NCBI RefSeq assembly: GCF_005885635.1
Contig: NZ_VATY01000003.1
Span: 124,001 to 188,000 of the forward strand
Direction: 5' to 3'
DNA length: 64,000 nt
DNA from: Maribacter algarum (ex Zhang et al. 2020)
GTDB taxonomy: Bacteria > Bacteroidota > Bacteroidia > Flavobacteriales > Flavobacteriaceae
In this document: positions 15,644 to 24,176 of the stretch, piece by piece
Numbering within the stretch: the first letter of the stretch is position 1
Layout: each line of letters starts with the position of its first letter
Program-made: the position numbers and the translations under genes
Notes under the pieces: model-generated
Databases searched by the model: none
Seen by the model: only the letters and a program-made list of their open reading frames with translations
Told to the model about the DNA's origin: nothing

Positions 15644-16953
15644 ACGCAGTTGAAATAAAAATATGGGGCGAATTAGTTGGAGCTGCTCGTTGGGATACAA
15701 ACCAGCAATTGGCTAGTTTTCAATTTGACAAAAAATTCTTGACTAGAAATCAAGACCTATCCCCAATAAAAATGCCTATAAAAAATGGAGACCGGATTTA
15801 TAGTTTTCCAGAATTGAGAAAATCAAAAAATGAGGAGGTTTCTACTTTTAAAGGACTTCCAGGATTACTAGCTGATGCACTCCCTGACAAGTATGGCAAC
15901 CAGTTAATAAACATATGGCTAGCACAACAAGGTAGACCACCAAACAGCATGAACCCCGTTGAACAATTATGTTTTATCGGATTAAGAGGCATGGGGGCAC
16001 TAGAATTTCATCCTGCAAGCCTCAAATCAAACAATCAAACATTCGCTGTAGAGATAAAAAGCCTAGTCGAAGTTGCTCAAAAAATGCTCTCGAATAGAGA
16101 AAATTTTGAAACTAATCTCAAGGGCAATGAGCAAAAAGCAATGAGTGAAATATTAACAATAGGAACATCCGCTGGTGGTGCCAGACCAAAAGCAGTAATT
16201 GCTTACAATGAAAAAACCGGTGAGGTCAGATCAGGGCAGACGGATTCCCCAAAAGGTTTTGAACATTGGCTGATTAAACTCGATGGTGTAAGTGATGCGC
16301 AATTTGGTAAAAGTTTTGGATTTGGAAGAGTTGAATACGCATACTATTTAATGGCCAAAGACTGCGGAATTAATATGATGGAGTGCCGATTACTCGAAGA
16401 AAACGAAAGAGCGCATTTCATGACAAAAAGATTCGACCGAGAAGGCAATAACACAAAGCATCATATTCAAACGTTATGCGGAATTCAGCATTTTGATTAT
16501 AACAACTTACAAGGCTATAGTTACGAGCAATTATTTCAGACAATGAGAATACTTAAATTGACCTATCCGGAGGCCGAGCAAATGTTCAGAAGGATGGTAT
16601 TCAATGTAATGGCAACCAATTATGACGACCATACAAAGAACTTTTCCTTTAGGCTCAAAGAAAACAGTAAATGGGAGCTTTCTCCAGCCTATGATGTTTG
16701 CTACTCATTTGACCCAAATAATATTTGGGTAAGTCAGCATACGCTAAGTATAAACGGGAAACACAAGAATATTGAGAAATCGGACTTAATGAAAATAGCA
16801 AAGGACAATAACATTAAAAAAGGAGAAAAAATAATTAGTGAAATTAAAGATATAGTAACTGATTGGAAAAAGTATGCAACTAAAGCGAACGTTTCAAATA
16901 ACTTATATAATTCTATTTCAAAAACTTTGGTTGCTCCTATTTTTAATGAATAA
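15637..16953 (+). CDS. hipA: HipA-family Ser/Thr kinase toxin
   Basis: 438 residues. HipA kinases of E. coli phosphorylate GltX and induce growth arrest; the target here is unknown. Visible motifs: N-terminal HipA domain with FKGLPGLLADALPDKYG (71-87), Gly-rich SAGGARPKAV (178-187), WLIKLDG (211-217), catalytic loop NYDDHTKNFSF (328-338) and AYDV (351-354) in the DFG position. All key residues appear intact. It overlaps hipB by 7 bases. As ICE cargo it probably acts in maintenance or stress response (inference). Confidence 0.92.
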   Translation: MVDAVEIKIWGELVGAARWDTNQQLASFQFDKKFLTRNQDLSPIKMPIKNGDRIYSFPELRKSKNEEVSTFKGLPGLLADALPDKYGNQLINIWLAQQGRPPNSMNPVEQLCFIGLRGMGALEFHPASLKSNNQTFAVEIKSLVEVAQKMLSNRENFETNLKGNEQKAMSEILTIGTSAGGARPKAVIAYNEKTGEVRSGQTDSPKGFEHWLIKLDGVSDAQFGKSFGFGRVEYAYYLMAKDCGINMMECRLLEENERAHFMTKRFDREGNNTKHHIQTLCGIQHFDYNNLQGYSYEQLFQTMRILKLTYPEAEQMFRRMVFNVMATNYDDHTKNFSFRLKENSKWELSPAYDVCYSFDPNNIWVSQHTLSINGKHKNIEKSDLMKIAKDNNIKKGEKIISEIKDIVTDWKKYATKANVSNNLYNSISKTLVAPIFNE

Positions 16954-17010
16954 CAGCTCTGCTTGGCATGAAATTGAGGTAAGTAATATTTTTACATTCA
17001 AACTAACTTT

Positions 17011-17026
17011 AAAGCATTCATGCTTT
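17011..17026 (+). terminator. Weak hairpin between convergent hipA and endonuclease-fold gene
   Basis: AAAGCAT / ATGCTTT, a 7-bp inverted repeat with a tight two-base centre, followed on the plus strand by a run of seven T after ATGCAC. It overlaps the stop of the minus-strand gene. Confidence 0.35.
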
Positions 17027-18170
17027 ATGCACTTTTTTTATATAGCCGAATCGAATCTTCTAATTTGAAATCAGCCCATAATAAGGGATGGTCGCTTGCC
17101 GCATCTTTTTCTTTCTCTACAGTTTCATAAGTTTCCCATTCCGGTTTATTCAACGGCCACATACCCTTTCTGTTCATGCCACACGTGTTTATTTTATCAT
17201 ACAAAATAGGAGAAACCAATAGGTAGTCTTTTTGCTTAATGTTGACACCCATTCGATAAGCCCCCATTCGATAATAGCCTGCATCTTTTCCTGAATCCGC
17301 CATTACATCAAAAGATTGATGCTTAACAACGTCTGAAACTCCTGATTCCATAATGGGAGAAATACAATCGGCATAGGAAGGAGCATTTAAGGTACCTGCG
17401 ATAACAATATTTTCAATTCCTTTTGAAAGTAGGTCGGTATACACTTCGGCTACCTTTTTAGCCTGCTTTTTTCGTAAGGTGTCAGATGCGTTTTCACCTT
17501 CTAGCTGACAACAAAGCAAATACAATGTTTTGTTTTCAGGGGTTTTAATTTTGTATTGCTGAAAATCTGTATTAAAGAGTAAGCTGCCATCCGTATCCCT
17601 TTCATTTGAAAAGGATTTCAGGGATTTTAAATGATAACCTTTCTTTAAAAGGATGCCCATACCTAAACCCTTACCGTCATTTCCCTGAAGGTGCATAATC
17701 TCTTCATAATTTGAGCTTTGATTCTCTTTAAAGAATGAATTATGAAACTGGATAAGTGATTCCCTGTTTTCGACTTGTTGCATTAAAATAATATCAGGAT
17801 CGACCTCACTTATGACTTTTGCTTTATTGATTATTGAGTTCTTGGATATGGGTACCGATCTAAGCTTTGTCCAACCGTTCCAATCGGTCATGTATGATGC
17901 TCGCGTCTCCATAACTTTCATTGAAGATTTGACGTGCAAGCTTCCGTCGAAATTCAACATCGATAAATATGGTTCGTACGAGGTGCTATGAAAGCCTAAA
18001 AGATTTGCCAATTCTCGCATGCGAATATAATTTTCCTCCGTCCGCTCTGCTTTTAGCATTAGAATCTCAAACTCTTCTTTCCAAATTTCGGATTTGATTT
18101 CATATTCCAACTCCACCATTTCGGTATGTCTGTGGAATAGATTTTGAATATTAAAGGTCGCTATTTTCAT
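17025..18170 (-). CDS. Endonuclease/exonuclease/phosphatase-fold protein with altered active site
   Basis: 381 residues with the EEP (DNase I-like) fold: ATFNIQNLF (4-12), DPDIILMQQVEN (124-135), ENIVIAGTLNAPS (253-265) and AASDHPLLWADF (357-368). Active members carry LQEVEN, a strand His, GDFN and SDH. Here the metal-binding Glu is Gln132, the His is Gln222 in LLCCQLEG, and the Asp of GDFN is Thr260; only Asn262 and His361 remain. The protein is therefore probably not a normal nuclease. It is coupled (ATGA overlap) to the upstream HTH gene, suggesting a regulatory or binding role in the ICE (inference). Confidence 0.75.
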   Translation of the reverse strand: MKIATFNIQNLFHRHTEMVELEYEIKSEIWKEEFEILMLKAERTEENYIRMRELANLLGFHSTSYEPYLSMLNFDGSLHVKSSMKVMETRASYMTDWNGWTKLRSVPISKNSIINKAKVISEVDPDIILMQQVENRESLIQFHNSFFKENQSSNYEEIMHLQGNDGKGLGMGILLKKGYHLKSLKSFSNERDTDGSLLFNTDFQQYKIKTPENKTLYLLCCQLEGENASDTLRKKQAKKVAEVYTDLLSKGIENIVIAGTLNAPSYADCISPIMESGVSDVVKHQSFDVMADSGKDAGYYRMGAYRMGVNIKQKDYLLVSPILYDKINTCGMNRKGMWPLNKPEWETYETVEKEKDAASDHPLLWADFKLEDSIRLYKKSA

Positions 18171-18454
18171 GCCGCATTTCTTTTAAAGTCAATCTCATTG
18201 TTCTCTAGAATCTCATTAATCTTTTCCTCATCGTAGTAGATGATACCGCCAAGTTTTGAAAAGGGGATGGTTCCGTTTATCCTGAAATTTTGAAGGGTAC
18301 CAGGACTTATTTCAAGTTTGTTCATTACCTGTCCCGACTTGATCCAATGATCGATTCCTACCCTACCATGTGTTGCAAGTAATTCTTTGATTTCGTTGAG
18401 CAGTTTAATTCTGAACTCCTCTAAATCTTCTGTAGTAATGATATTTGCTGCCAT
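18167..18454 (-). CDS. Small helix-turn-helix DNA-binding protein (HTH_17/excisionase-like)
   Basis: 95 residues. The C-terminal half (WIKSGQVMNKLEISPGTLQN, then FRINGTIPFSKLGGIIYYD) is the winged HTH_17/MerR-like domain found in Bacteroidota ICE excisionases and regulators. The N-terminal helix is charged. It overlaps the next gene by ATGA. As in CTnDOT-type elements, it may aid excision with the integrase. Confidence 0.8.
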   Translation of the reverse strand: MAANIITTEDLEEFRIKLLNEIKELLATHGRVGIDHWIKSGQVMNKLEISPGTLQNFRINGTIPFSKLGGIIYYDEEKINEILENNEIDFKRNAA

Positions 18455-18625
18455 AACCCATTTGTTTACATTAGAATTAATCTACTGGGAATCAATTTCT
18501 ATTCGGTGAATTATTTTGTATCCCTTTAAACAAATTTGATTATAAACAATGGAGAAAATTCAACAGTACACCTGACCTCTGGTCAAATTTTAACATTTTT
18601 AGAGAAAGTATTATCCTCGGATAAC

Positions 18626-19459
18626 CTATCCCGCGTCAGCACTGTCCATTCTGTCTTCCAACCCTCTTGTAAGGTCTTCCATGAATTTGGCCCGGCTTTT
18701 TTTCCTTCGACGAATTTCGGAGTAGATTTTATAAATATCTCCAGAGTCATGGTTAAAAACCCTACAAAGAGCTCTATCGATTATCGAAATCTCAATCTTA
18801 CCATCATTTACCGCTCCTACACTTACCAAAGCGTATATGAGTTCAACATAAGCGGTATTTGAAAATGTCCATCTCAATTCACTCTCAGAACATTCATCGC
18901 ATGGTGGACAGTCAGAATCAATTTTTGCAAGGCGCTTTTGCAAGTATTCTATCAACCTCTTATTTGCAAATAACTTAGCTAACAATAAATCGTGGGATGT
19001 ACTGAAATCCTTATCACGATAATAGTGTCTCGAATAAGTAATATTTACATCTCGAAAATTTGCCCTAGTAAAGTAATTCTCATCTAAGTGGTTCTTTTCC
19101 TGTTCAATGTATTGCGTAAAGTCAAGATTGTATCTGAAGAATCGATTGATCTTATCCATCTTTTTCTGTATATACTCTTTTTGGACATCTTGGTTACCAA
19201 CTGGAAATTGAATTTCAAATGAACGCAGTTCCGAATAGTACACCAAATTGGACAAGGGAACTTGTTTGATGTATTTAAAGAAGTGGATTTCGGCATCGGT
19301 ATTTTTAAACTTGAAGCTTGAAATCTGTTTTTTGAACCGATAGATAACGTCTCTGCATTTCGTGATGGATAGGTCACATTTTTTAATGACCTCTGAAATT
19401 GTGTTTTCAAGGACGTTTAATTCTTCTAATAACTTTTCTGAAAGTAATACTCTTTCCAT
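18626..19459 (-). CDS. rteC: RteC-family regulator of ICE excision and transfer
   Basis: 277 residues from ATG 19,459; a TTG at 19,477 is a less likely start. It matches RteC in length and style, including EIHFFKYIKQVPLSNLVYYS (about residue 56 on) and the C-terminal region with FNHDSGDIYKIYSEIRRRKK. In CTnDOT, RteC activates the excision genes. The CPPCDEC motif near residue 185 is a possible metal site. Position next to the HTH gene and integrase fits this role. Confidence 0.85.
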   Translation of the reverse strand: MERVLLSEKLLEELNVLENTISEVIKKCDLSITKCRDVIYRFKKQISSFKFKNTDAEIHFFKYIKQVPLSNLVYYSELRSFEIQFPVGNQDVQKEYIQKKMDKINRFFRYNLDFTQYIEQEKNHLDENYFTRANFRDVNITYSRHYYRDKDFSTSHDLLLAKLFANKRLIEYLQKRLAKIDSDCPPCDECSESELRWTFSNTAYVELIYALVSVGAVNDGKIEISIIDRALCRVFNHDSGDIYKIYSEIRRRKKSRAKFMEDLTRGLEDRMDSADAG

Positions 19460-19851
19460 ATCCCCTAATTTTGACAACAGTTAACACCATCGTTCATTGT
19501 AGGAATGGGGATTCGCGTAGACGAGTATTGAATTAGAAATTTGAATTTCTTCGAGAATATCAAACCCCAAAAATCATGCCTTCATTATCGACAACTCCAA
19601 AATATACTTGAACCAGCTTAAAAATTCAAACTGTAATTAGGGAAACTAAGGGTAGGGTTAGTCAAGTGGTTTTGTAATGAATGAAACTCCATTAAAAAAG
19701 GCTGAATCAAAAATGTAGCTTGATTTCAGCCTTTTCTCGCAATTTGACCTTCAAGGATAAACATATTGGAAACAAAACGCACGGAACCAAAATCGAACGA
19801 TCTTAACACATTTTGTTTATCAAAATTTCGTAATCTTCAAAAAAACACGCT
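19460..19851. other. 392-base gap between rteC and the integrase
   Basis: No gene was found. It should contain the rteC promoter near 19,480-19,600 and holds the integrase terminator near 19,694-19,736. The rest is AT-rich without a recognisable pattern. Confidence 0.5.
19694..19736 (-). terminator. Terminator of the integrase gene
   Basis: Read on the minus strand: AAAAGGCTGAAATCAA, a 9-base loop, then TTGATTCAGCCTTTTTT. The 13-bp stem has a single bulge and ends in a T run, about 115 bases after the integrase stop. Confidence 0.7.
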
Positions 19852-21096
19852 TTACGCAACTTTTCTTTCCGTGGATTTAAGTTTTACTTTGAGGTCCGAA
19901 ATATCTGCACTAATCTTCTTTTCCAATACTCTGGCATAGATCTGAGTGGTCGAAAGTTTCTTGTGACCAAGTAATTTAGATACGGTTTCTATTGGAACAC
20001 CATTGGCCAAAGTAACGGATGTTGCGAAAGTATGTCTTGCACAGTGAAAAGAAAGATTCTTGTCTATTCCACACTTGGAAGCTAAGACCTTCAAATATTT
20101 ATTACATTTCTGATTAGAATAAACAGGTAAAAGCAAGTCTTCATTCTTCCCGTAAAGTTTATCCGCATATTTGTTCAGTATGACCTTGGCCTTTTCCAAT
20201 AATGGAATCTTTACGAATGTCTCACTTTTTTCCCTGCGTGTGAATATCCAATCATCCCCGTCCATCCCAAGAACAACGTGTTCAGGTTTAAGTTGCTTTG
20301 CATCTATGTAGGATAGGCCCGTATAGCATGCAAAGACGAAAACATCCCTAACATATCCAAGTCCAATGTCTTTCAAAGAAAGACTTTCCATCAATTTCAA
20401 TTCCTCGATACTCAGGAAAGGTCTATCATACCTGTTGAAGTTTGCACGGAAAAACGCAAAAGGGTCTTTCTTGATGCAATCCAATTTAAATGCTATAGTC
20501 GTCATCTTTTTCAACCGTTCCATATGCTTCATAATACCATTATTAGTCAATGGTTGAGAGGCCTTTAACGGTTTACAATTCCGAAGGTAGTTCTCAAAAC
20601 TAAGAACGAAGGAATAATTGATGTGGCCCAAGTGCACATTCGAAGCCTTATACTTCTTTTTGATAAACAATAACAAGTATTTTTCCGTGGCACCATAATT
20701 CTTGGCCGTACCAGCCTCCAACTTCTGTACTTCATTATCCTTATGATATTGAAGCAAGTCCTTGAGTGTTCGTAAAGGTACGTCCTGACCGAGATATCTC
20801 AATTTTACAGACTGTGCGGTAAGGATCCTGCCTTCTTCTAGAAGCTCTTTTTTACCCTGGGTAATATCTTGGTAAACTTCCATCAAGTCATCGTTTATGG
20901 ACTTCGCTCCATTTACCTTAGTTTTTACTCTACCTGTATCATAAGACCAATAGGATTGTAATACAGAATGTTTTGTGCTGACATCGGAACGGATGCCATC
21001 AACTGTAATTCGCGCATAAATAGGAATAGTGCCATCCTTTCTAGTGGAACGCTTCTTTAACCAAAATACTACGCTAAAAGTGTGTACTGTTTTCAT
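19852..21096 (-). CDS. int: Tyrosine recombinase (IntDOT-like ICE integrase)
   Basis: 414 residues from ATG 21,096 (a GTG three bases earlier is also possible). It catalyses ICE excision and integration. Domains: arm-binding region (about 8-95), SAM-like core-binding domain (about 105-205) and catalytic domain (about 225-400). Catalytic residues are H351 and R354 in HCARHTF, H378 in LLGHKK, and nucleophile Y387 in QIYARV. The first Arg of the RKHRHY set is Ser262 in YTGLSYID, as in IntDOT. It sits 228 bases from tRNA-Pro and points away from it. Confidence 0.93.
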   Translation of the reverse strand: MKTVHTFSVVFWLKKRSTRKDGTIPIYARITVDGIRSDVSTKHSVLQSYWSYDTGRVKTKVNGAKSINDDLMEVYQDITQGKKELLEEGRILTAQSVKLRYLGQDVPLRTLKDLLQYHKDNEVQKLEAGTAKNYGATEKYLLLFIKKKYKASNVHLGHINYSFVLSFENYLRNCKPLKASQPLTNNGIMKHMERLKKMTTIAFKLDCIKKDPFAFFRANFNRYDRPFLSIEELKLMESLSLKDIGLGYVRDVFVFACYTGLSYIDAKQLKPEHVVLGMDGDDWIFTRREKSETFVKIPLLEKAKVILNKYADKLYGKNEDLLLPVYSNQKCNKYLKVLASKCGIDKNLSFHCARHTFATSVTLANGVPIETVSKLLGHKKLSTTQIYARVLEKKISADISDLKVKLKSTERKVA

Positions 21097-21097
21097 C

Positions 21098-21136
21098 ACT
21101 TTCGTTTTAGAGTTATTAATTCCGTTAAACGAAAGT
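21098..21136. promoter_or_regulatory. Inverted repeat at the integrase start
   Basis: ACTTTCGTTT (21098-21107) and AAACGAAAGT (21127-21136) are perfect 10-bp arms with a 19-base spacer directly upstream of the integrase ATG. It could be an operator, a 5'-UTR hairpin or a recombinase binding site. Confidence 0.55.
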
Positions 21137-21199
21137 CAAATCGCTGTGAAGATCAATTGCGACAATCTAGGTGTAAGATACAAAATTGATATTTATCAA

Positions 21200-21221
21200 T
21201 AGGACACCTAATAGGACACCT
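21200..21221. repeat. Direct repeat near the ICE right end
   Basis: TAGGACACCT occurs at 21200-21209 and 21212-21221. Short direct repeats between integrase and attachment site are typical of recombinase arm-type sites, but this assignment is inference. Confidence 0.45.
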
Positions 21222-21323
21222 TCAAATATGATTCTAAAACTATTCAAATGAAATCAAGGAAAATGTAATTCCTTGATTTTCATTTGTTTAGTAAAAAGAT
21301 GGTATTTAAAAATACCACTTTTG

Positions 21324-21398
21324 TCGGGGTGGCAGGATTCGAACCTGCGACCTCCGCGTCCCAAACGCGGCGCGATAACCGGGCTACGCTACACCCCG
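21324..21398 (-). tRNA. tRNA-Pro(TGG)
   Basis: 75 bases; CCA is not encoded. Acceptor arms CGGGGTG and CACCCCG pair fully, with discriminator A. The anticodon arm is CCGCG-TTTGGGA-CGCGG, giving anticodon TGG, and the T arm has GGTTCGAATCC. Its 3' end faces the integrase, so it is a plausible ICE target. Confidence 0.95.
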
Positions 21399-21477
21399 TA
21401 GCATAAAAATTTCAAAAATAAATACCAGATTCCAAAAAATAGAAAATGGTATTGCTGTACTCTCACACAGACTCTTG

Positions 21478-21566
21478 CGGAGAGACAGGGATTCGAACCC
21501 TGGGTACCCTTGTTAGGGTACGACGATTTAGCAAACCGCTCCTTTCGGCCACTCAGGCACCTCTCC
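21478..21566 (-). tRNA. tRNA-Ser(GCT)
   Basis: 89 bases with the long variable arm of class II tRNAs (GTACCCTAACAAGGGTAC). Acceptor GGAGAGG pairs with TCTCTCC; the T arm has GGTTCGAATCC; the loop TTGCTAA gives anticodon GCT. CCA is not encoded. Confidence 0.95.
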
Positions 21567-21716
21567 TAAATATCTTCAATGAACTATCGCATAAAATGCG
21601 GATGCAAATGTACTTTATACTATTCGAGAACGCAACAATTTTTTCATTAATTTTTTTAATATTGCGGTTTTTGAAAATCAACTTAAAACGCCATTTATAC
21701 ATAGTCAATAAGGCAA

Positions 21717-24119
21717 CTACTCGATGACTCTGATAATGGCTTTTCCACTACCAATTTCTCCCTTCTCAGTTATCGTTTTGGCATTTACCATAATGTTATC
21801 AAAATTAGGTGGAGTCTTAAATCTTACGATGGCCTCACCATTTTCATCTGTTTTAACGTTCGGATCCCAAAATAGGGAAACCTGATCTTTTCTAGATCTT
21901 TTAAGAAGTTTGCGATTATAAGAATCATATCCTATCGATTTGTGGTAACCCTTAAAGGTAAACTGACCCTCTTTTCTGGAGACATAATCAATATCAGATC
22001 CGTTTCGAGTATAAATTAAAAAAACACCTTTATCGGCCCTAGACCCCCACATGGATGCATCTGAATTATAGGGGCTAATGAACTCAATTCTTTCAATATC
22101 GTTTTCAGTCAAACCCCAAGAAGTCTGAAAAACATTTGAATTTTCCAACATCATTCCATCAACGACCCATAATGGTCCTGGTTGATCAAGTGTCGAACCA
22201 GATTGGGTTGGAGCATTCCCGAAAATTTCTCCTGAAGATCCAATGTTAGGACTATTTGGATTACCCGAAACAGTTATACCTGGTATTTTAATAAGAAGCT
22301 CAAAAATTGATTTAGGTCTCTTTGGATCTTGAATAACTACTCTTCCTTGACGAGCTTTGATTCCATATACAGGAGCTGAAGCGCGTTTTTTAATTCTACC
22401 TTCCTTGACATCTACCTCATCAAGTTCAATCAAACCAGTTGTGTCAATTGGTTGCCAAACAGATGGTTGCAATGGTTTCTTGCTGTCCCTTTTTCTATTC
22501 GTTCTTTTATTGATTTCCTTGCTATCTTCAGTAGGATTTTCAATTTGTGAAAATTTCACCAGACGAGACTTTGAATCATCTCCCTTGGTTCTAAAAACCA
22601 TTTCATTTTCACCAGTTAAATTCAAATCTGTAAGTCGCAACATACCATTGTCATCCGTCTTCTCTTCCTTCACTAAAACATTCTCTTTCCCCCCAGAAAT
22701 GACTTGAACTTCTTTGTTTTTTAGCAGAGTGTTGTTCAAATCGTAGGCATAGCCGTATAGCTCCAACCCTTTTTGAAAGGGATACTGAATTTTTTGTTCG
22801 GAAAAAGTTGAACTAAAATCAAAAGATGCAGTATCCGCTGCTATCATTCGTATATCATTTAAGAACCTGACTTCTCTATTCCTACTTTTTGAACTCGTAG
22901 CCCAAAAGTGTTCTTCTTGAAATTGCTCGTTTAGAAATGGACTCTCATTTCGAAGACTTCTTGCACTTAAAGAAAGTTCGGTCTCTACCGGATTACCCAA
23001 ATTATCCTTCACCAGCAACTTTATAGCTATTCCATTTTCCTCCTCATTCCTCTCCAGTGGAAAAATTTCAAGATTTAACCGATTATACCCTTCAATATTT
23101 ATAAATCGTGAAGCCCATTCTCGATTTTCATCGAATAGGGAAATTTTCATTATTCCGTGGGGAATATCATTTTTTAGAATATCCAACTTTACTTCGCCTT
23201 CGTCAACTTTCAAATTCTTTTTGAAATAAGTTACACCTGCCATTTCGCCTTTCAAATGAAGCACATTGCTCTTGGAAGTTTTAGTTGGCTTAATAATGAT
23301 GATAATCTTTGAGGAATCTAGATTATTAACACTCAGCTGATAACCTTCATCCACTGCCCTTGGTAAATTGAAGGTGCGGCCATCAGAAGTTGTTAGTTGA
23401 TACACTTCATTAGCCCTTGGCGTAAAAGTTGCCGAAAATAAGCCGGAGTCATACTTTGAAATAGGCATGCTTATACTCCCGCTTTCACTTACAATAGTAC
23501 CTTGAAGTTTTGCTGGAGTGCCATTTTCGGTCACTGCTTTTATTACTACTCTATTGGCTAATGAATTAAATAAATGTCCCCCTTCCGGATGAAAAGTTAC
23601 TTTAAACGCTGGAGAAGAATCATCCGAAAGCTCTTTTTTGTCGCCGGAAATGACCAAACGCTTCGAATAATAAAAAGATTCTCCATAATTTTTCATCCAT
23701 CTGGTATAGGCTCTTATAAAGTAATTCCCATCAGCTAACTTCTTGGGTATATCCAATGAACCGCTGGTTGCACCAGATTTAATGCCATGATACTGGGTAA
23801 GAATCGCTTCACCACTTGAATCGACCAAATCAACTATTAGAACATTGCTTGCATTCACTCTGAGGCGATTAGGCCCAGTTAACATGTAGGCTTTGAAAAA
23901 CAAAGGTTCATCTTTTACCACTAAAGATTTATCAGTATGTAGGACCACTCGTTCTTGCCATAAAAACAATGAATCTCGTATACTGGCATCTTGAATTGCG
24001 GTCTGTTTCAATTTATTAATGGAGTATTCTTTTGCAGAATTTCCCTGTGCCAAAAGGTATGGGCAATAAAAAAGTAGGGCGACGGCTAATTTAAGTATGG
24101 TTATTCTCATGACTCTCAA
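21717..24119 (-). CDS. Outer-membrane-associated MG2-like / TonB-plug domain protein
   Basis: 800 residues with a signal peptide (about 1-24). The first 250 residues have macroglobulin-like features (RVVLHTDKSLVVKDEPLFFK, then DGNYFIRAYTRWM). A middle carboxypeptidase-regulatory-like segment (about 440-520) follows. Residues about 610-715 look like a TonB-dependent receptor plug (IFELLIKIPGITVSG, PLWVVDGMML, IERIEFISPYNSDASMWGSR), but there is no beta-barrel. The C-terminus (VSLFWDPNVKTDENGEAIVR) resembles alpha-2-macroglobulin ends. This layout is common in Flavobacteriia and of unclear function. No SusD partner is nearby. Confidence 0.75.
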   Translation of the reverse strand: MRVMRITILKLAVALLFYCPYLLAQGNSAKEYSINKLKQTAIQDASIRDSLFLWQERVVLHTDKSLVVKDEPLFFKAYMLTGPNRLRVNASNVLIVDLVDSSGEAILTQYHGIKSGATSGSLDIPKKLADGNYFIRAYTRWMKNYGESFYYSKRLVISGDKKELSDDSSPAFKVTFHPEGGHLFNSLANRVVIKAVTENGTPAKLQGTIVSESGSISMPISKYDSGLFSATFTPRANEVYQLTTSDGRTFNLPRAVDEGYQLSVNNLDSSKIIIIIKPTKTSKSNVLHLKGEMAGVTYFKKNLKVDEGEVKLDILKNDIPHGIMKISLFDENREWASRFINIEGYNRLNLEIFPLERNEEENGIAIKLLVKDNLGNPVETELSLSARSLRNESPFLNEQFQEEHFWATSSKSRNREVRFLNDIRMIAADTASFDFSSTFSEQKIQYPFQKGLELYGYAYDLNNTLLKNKEVQVISGGKENVLVKEEKTDDNGMLRLTDLNLTGENEMVFRTKGDDSKSRLVKFSQIENPTEDSKEINKRTNRKRDSKKPLQPSVWQPIDTTGLIELDEVDVKEGRIKKRASAPVYGIKARQGRVVIQDPKRPKSIFELLIKIPGITVSGNPNSPNIGSSGEIFGNAPTQSGSTLDQPGPLWVVDGMMLENSNVFQTSWGLTENDIERIEFISPYNSDASMWGSRADKGVFLIYTRNGSDIDYVSRKEGQFTFKGYHKSIGYDSYNRKLLKRSRKDQVSLFWDPNVKTDENGEAIVRFKTPPNFDNIMVNAKTITEKGEIGSGKAIIRVIE

Positions 24120-24176
24120 GTGTTTTATCCTTAGAATTTAGCCGCAAAAATTATTCCAACCTAATGGAATTTACAA

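Larger units (their letters stand above)
5767..21323. mobile_element. Integrative and conjugative element (CTnDOT/tra family), right part
   Basis: This interval holds an IntDOT-like integrase at the tRNA-Pro side, RteC, a small excisionase-like HTH protein, and traE, F, G, I, J, K, M, N in the order known from Bacteroides conjugative transposons. The tra block looks clearly richer in G+C than the sequence on either side. The right end must lie between the integrase start (21,096) and tRNA-Pro (21,324). The left end was not found: no relaxase, coupling protein or copy of the tRNA 3' end occurs further left, so the element probably extends past base 1 and includes the 1-5578 cassette. The left coordinate given is only the minimum supported extent. 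Confidence 0.75.

Noticed and set aside
21324-21398. tRNA-Pro 3' end as proven ICE attachment site
   Set aside because: The position fits, but no second copy of the tRNA end was found in the window, so it is reported only as a possibility.
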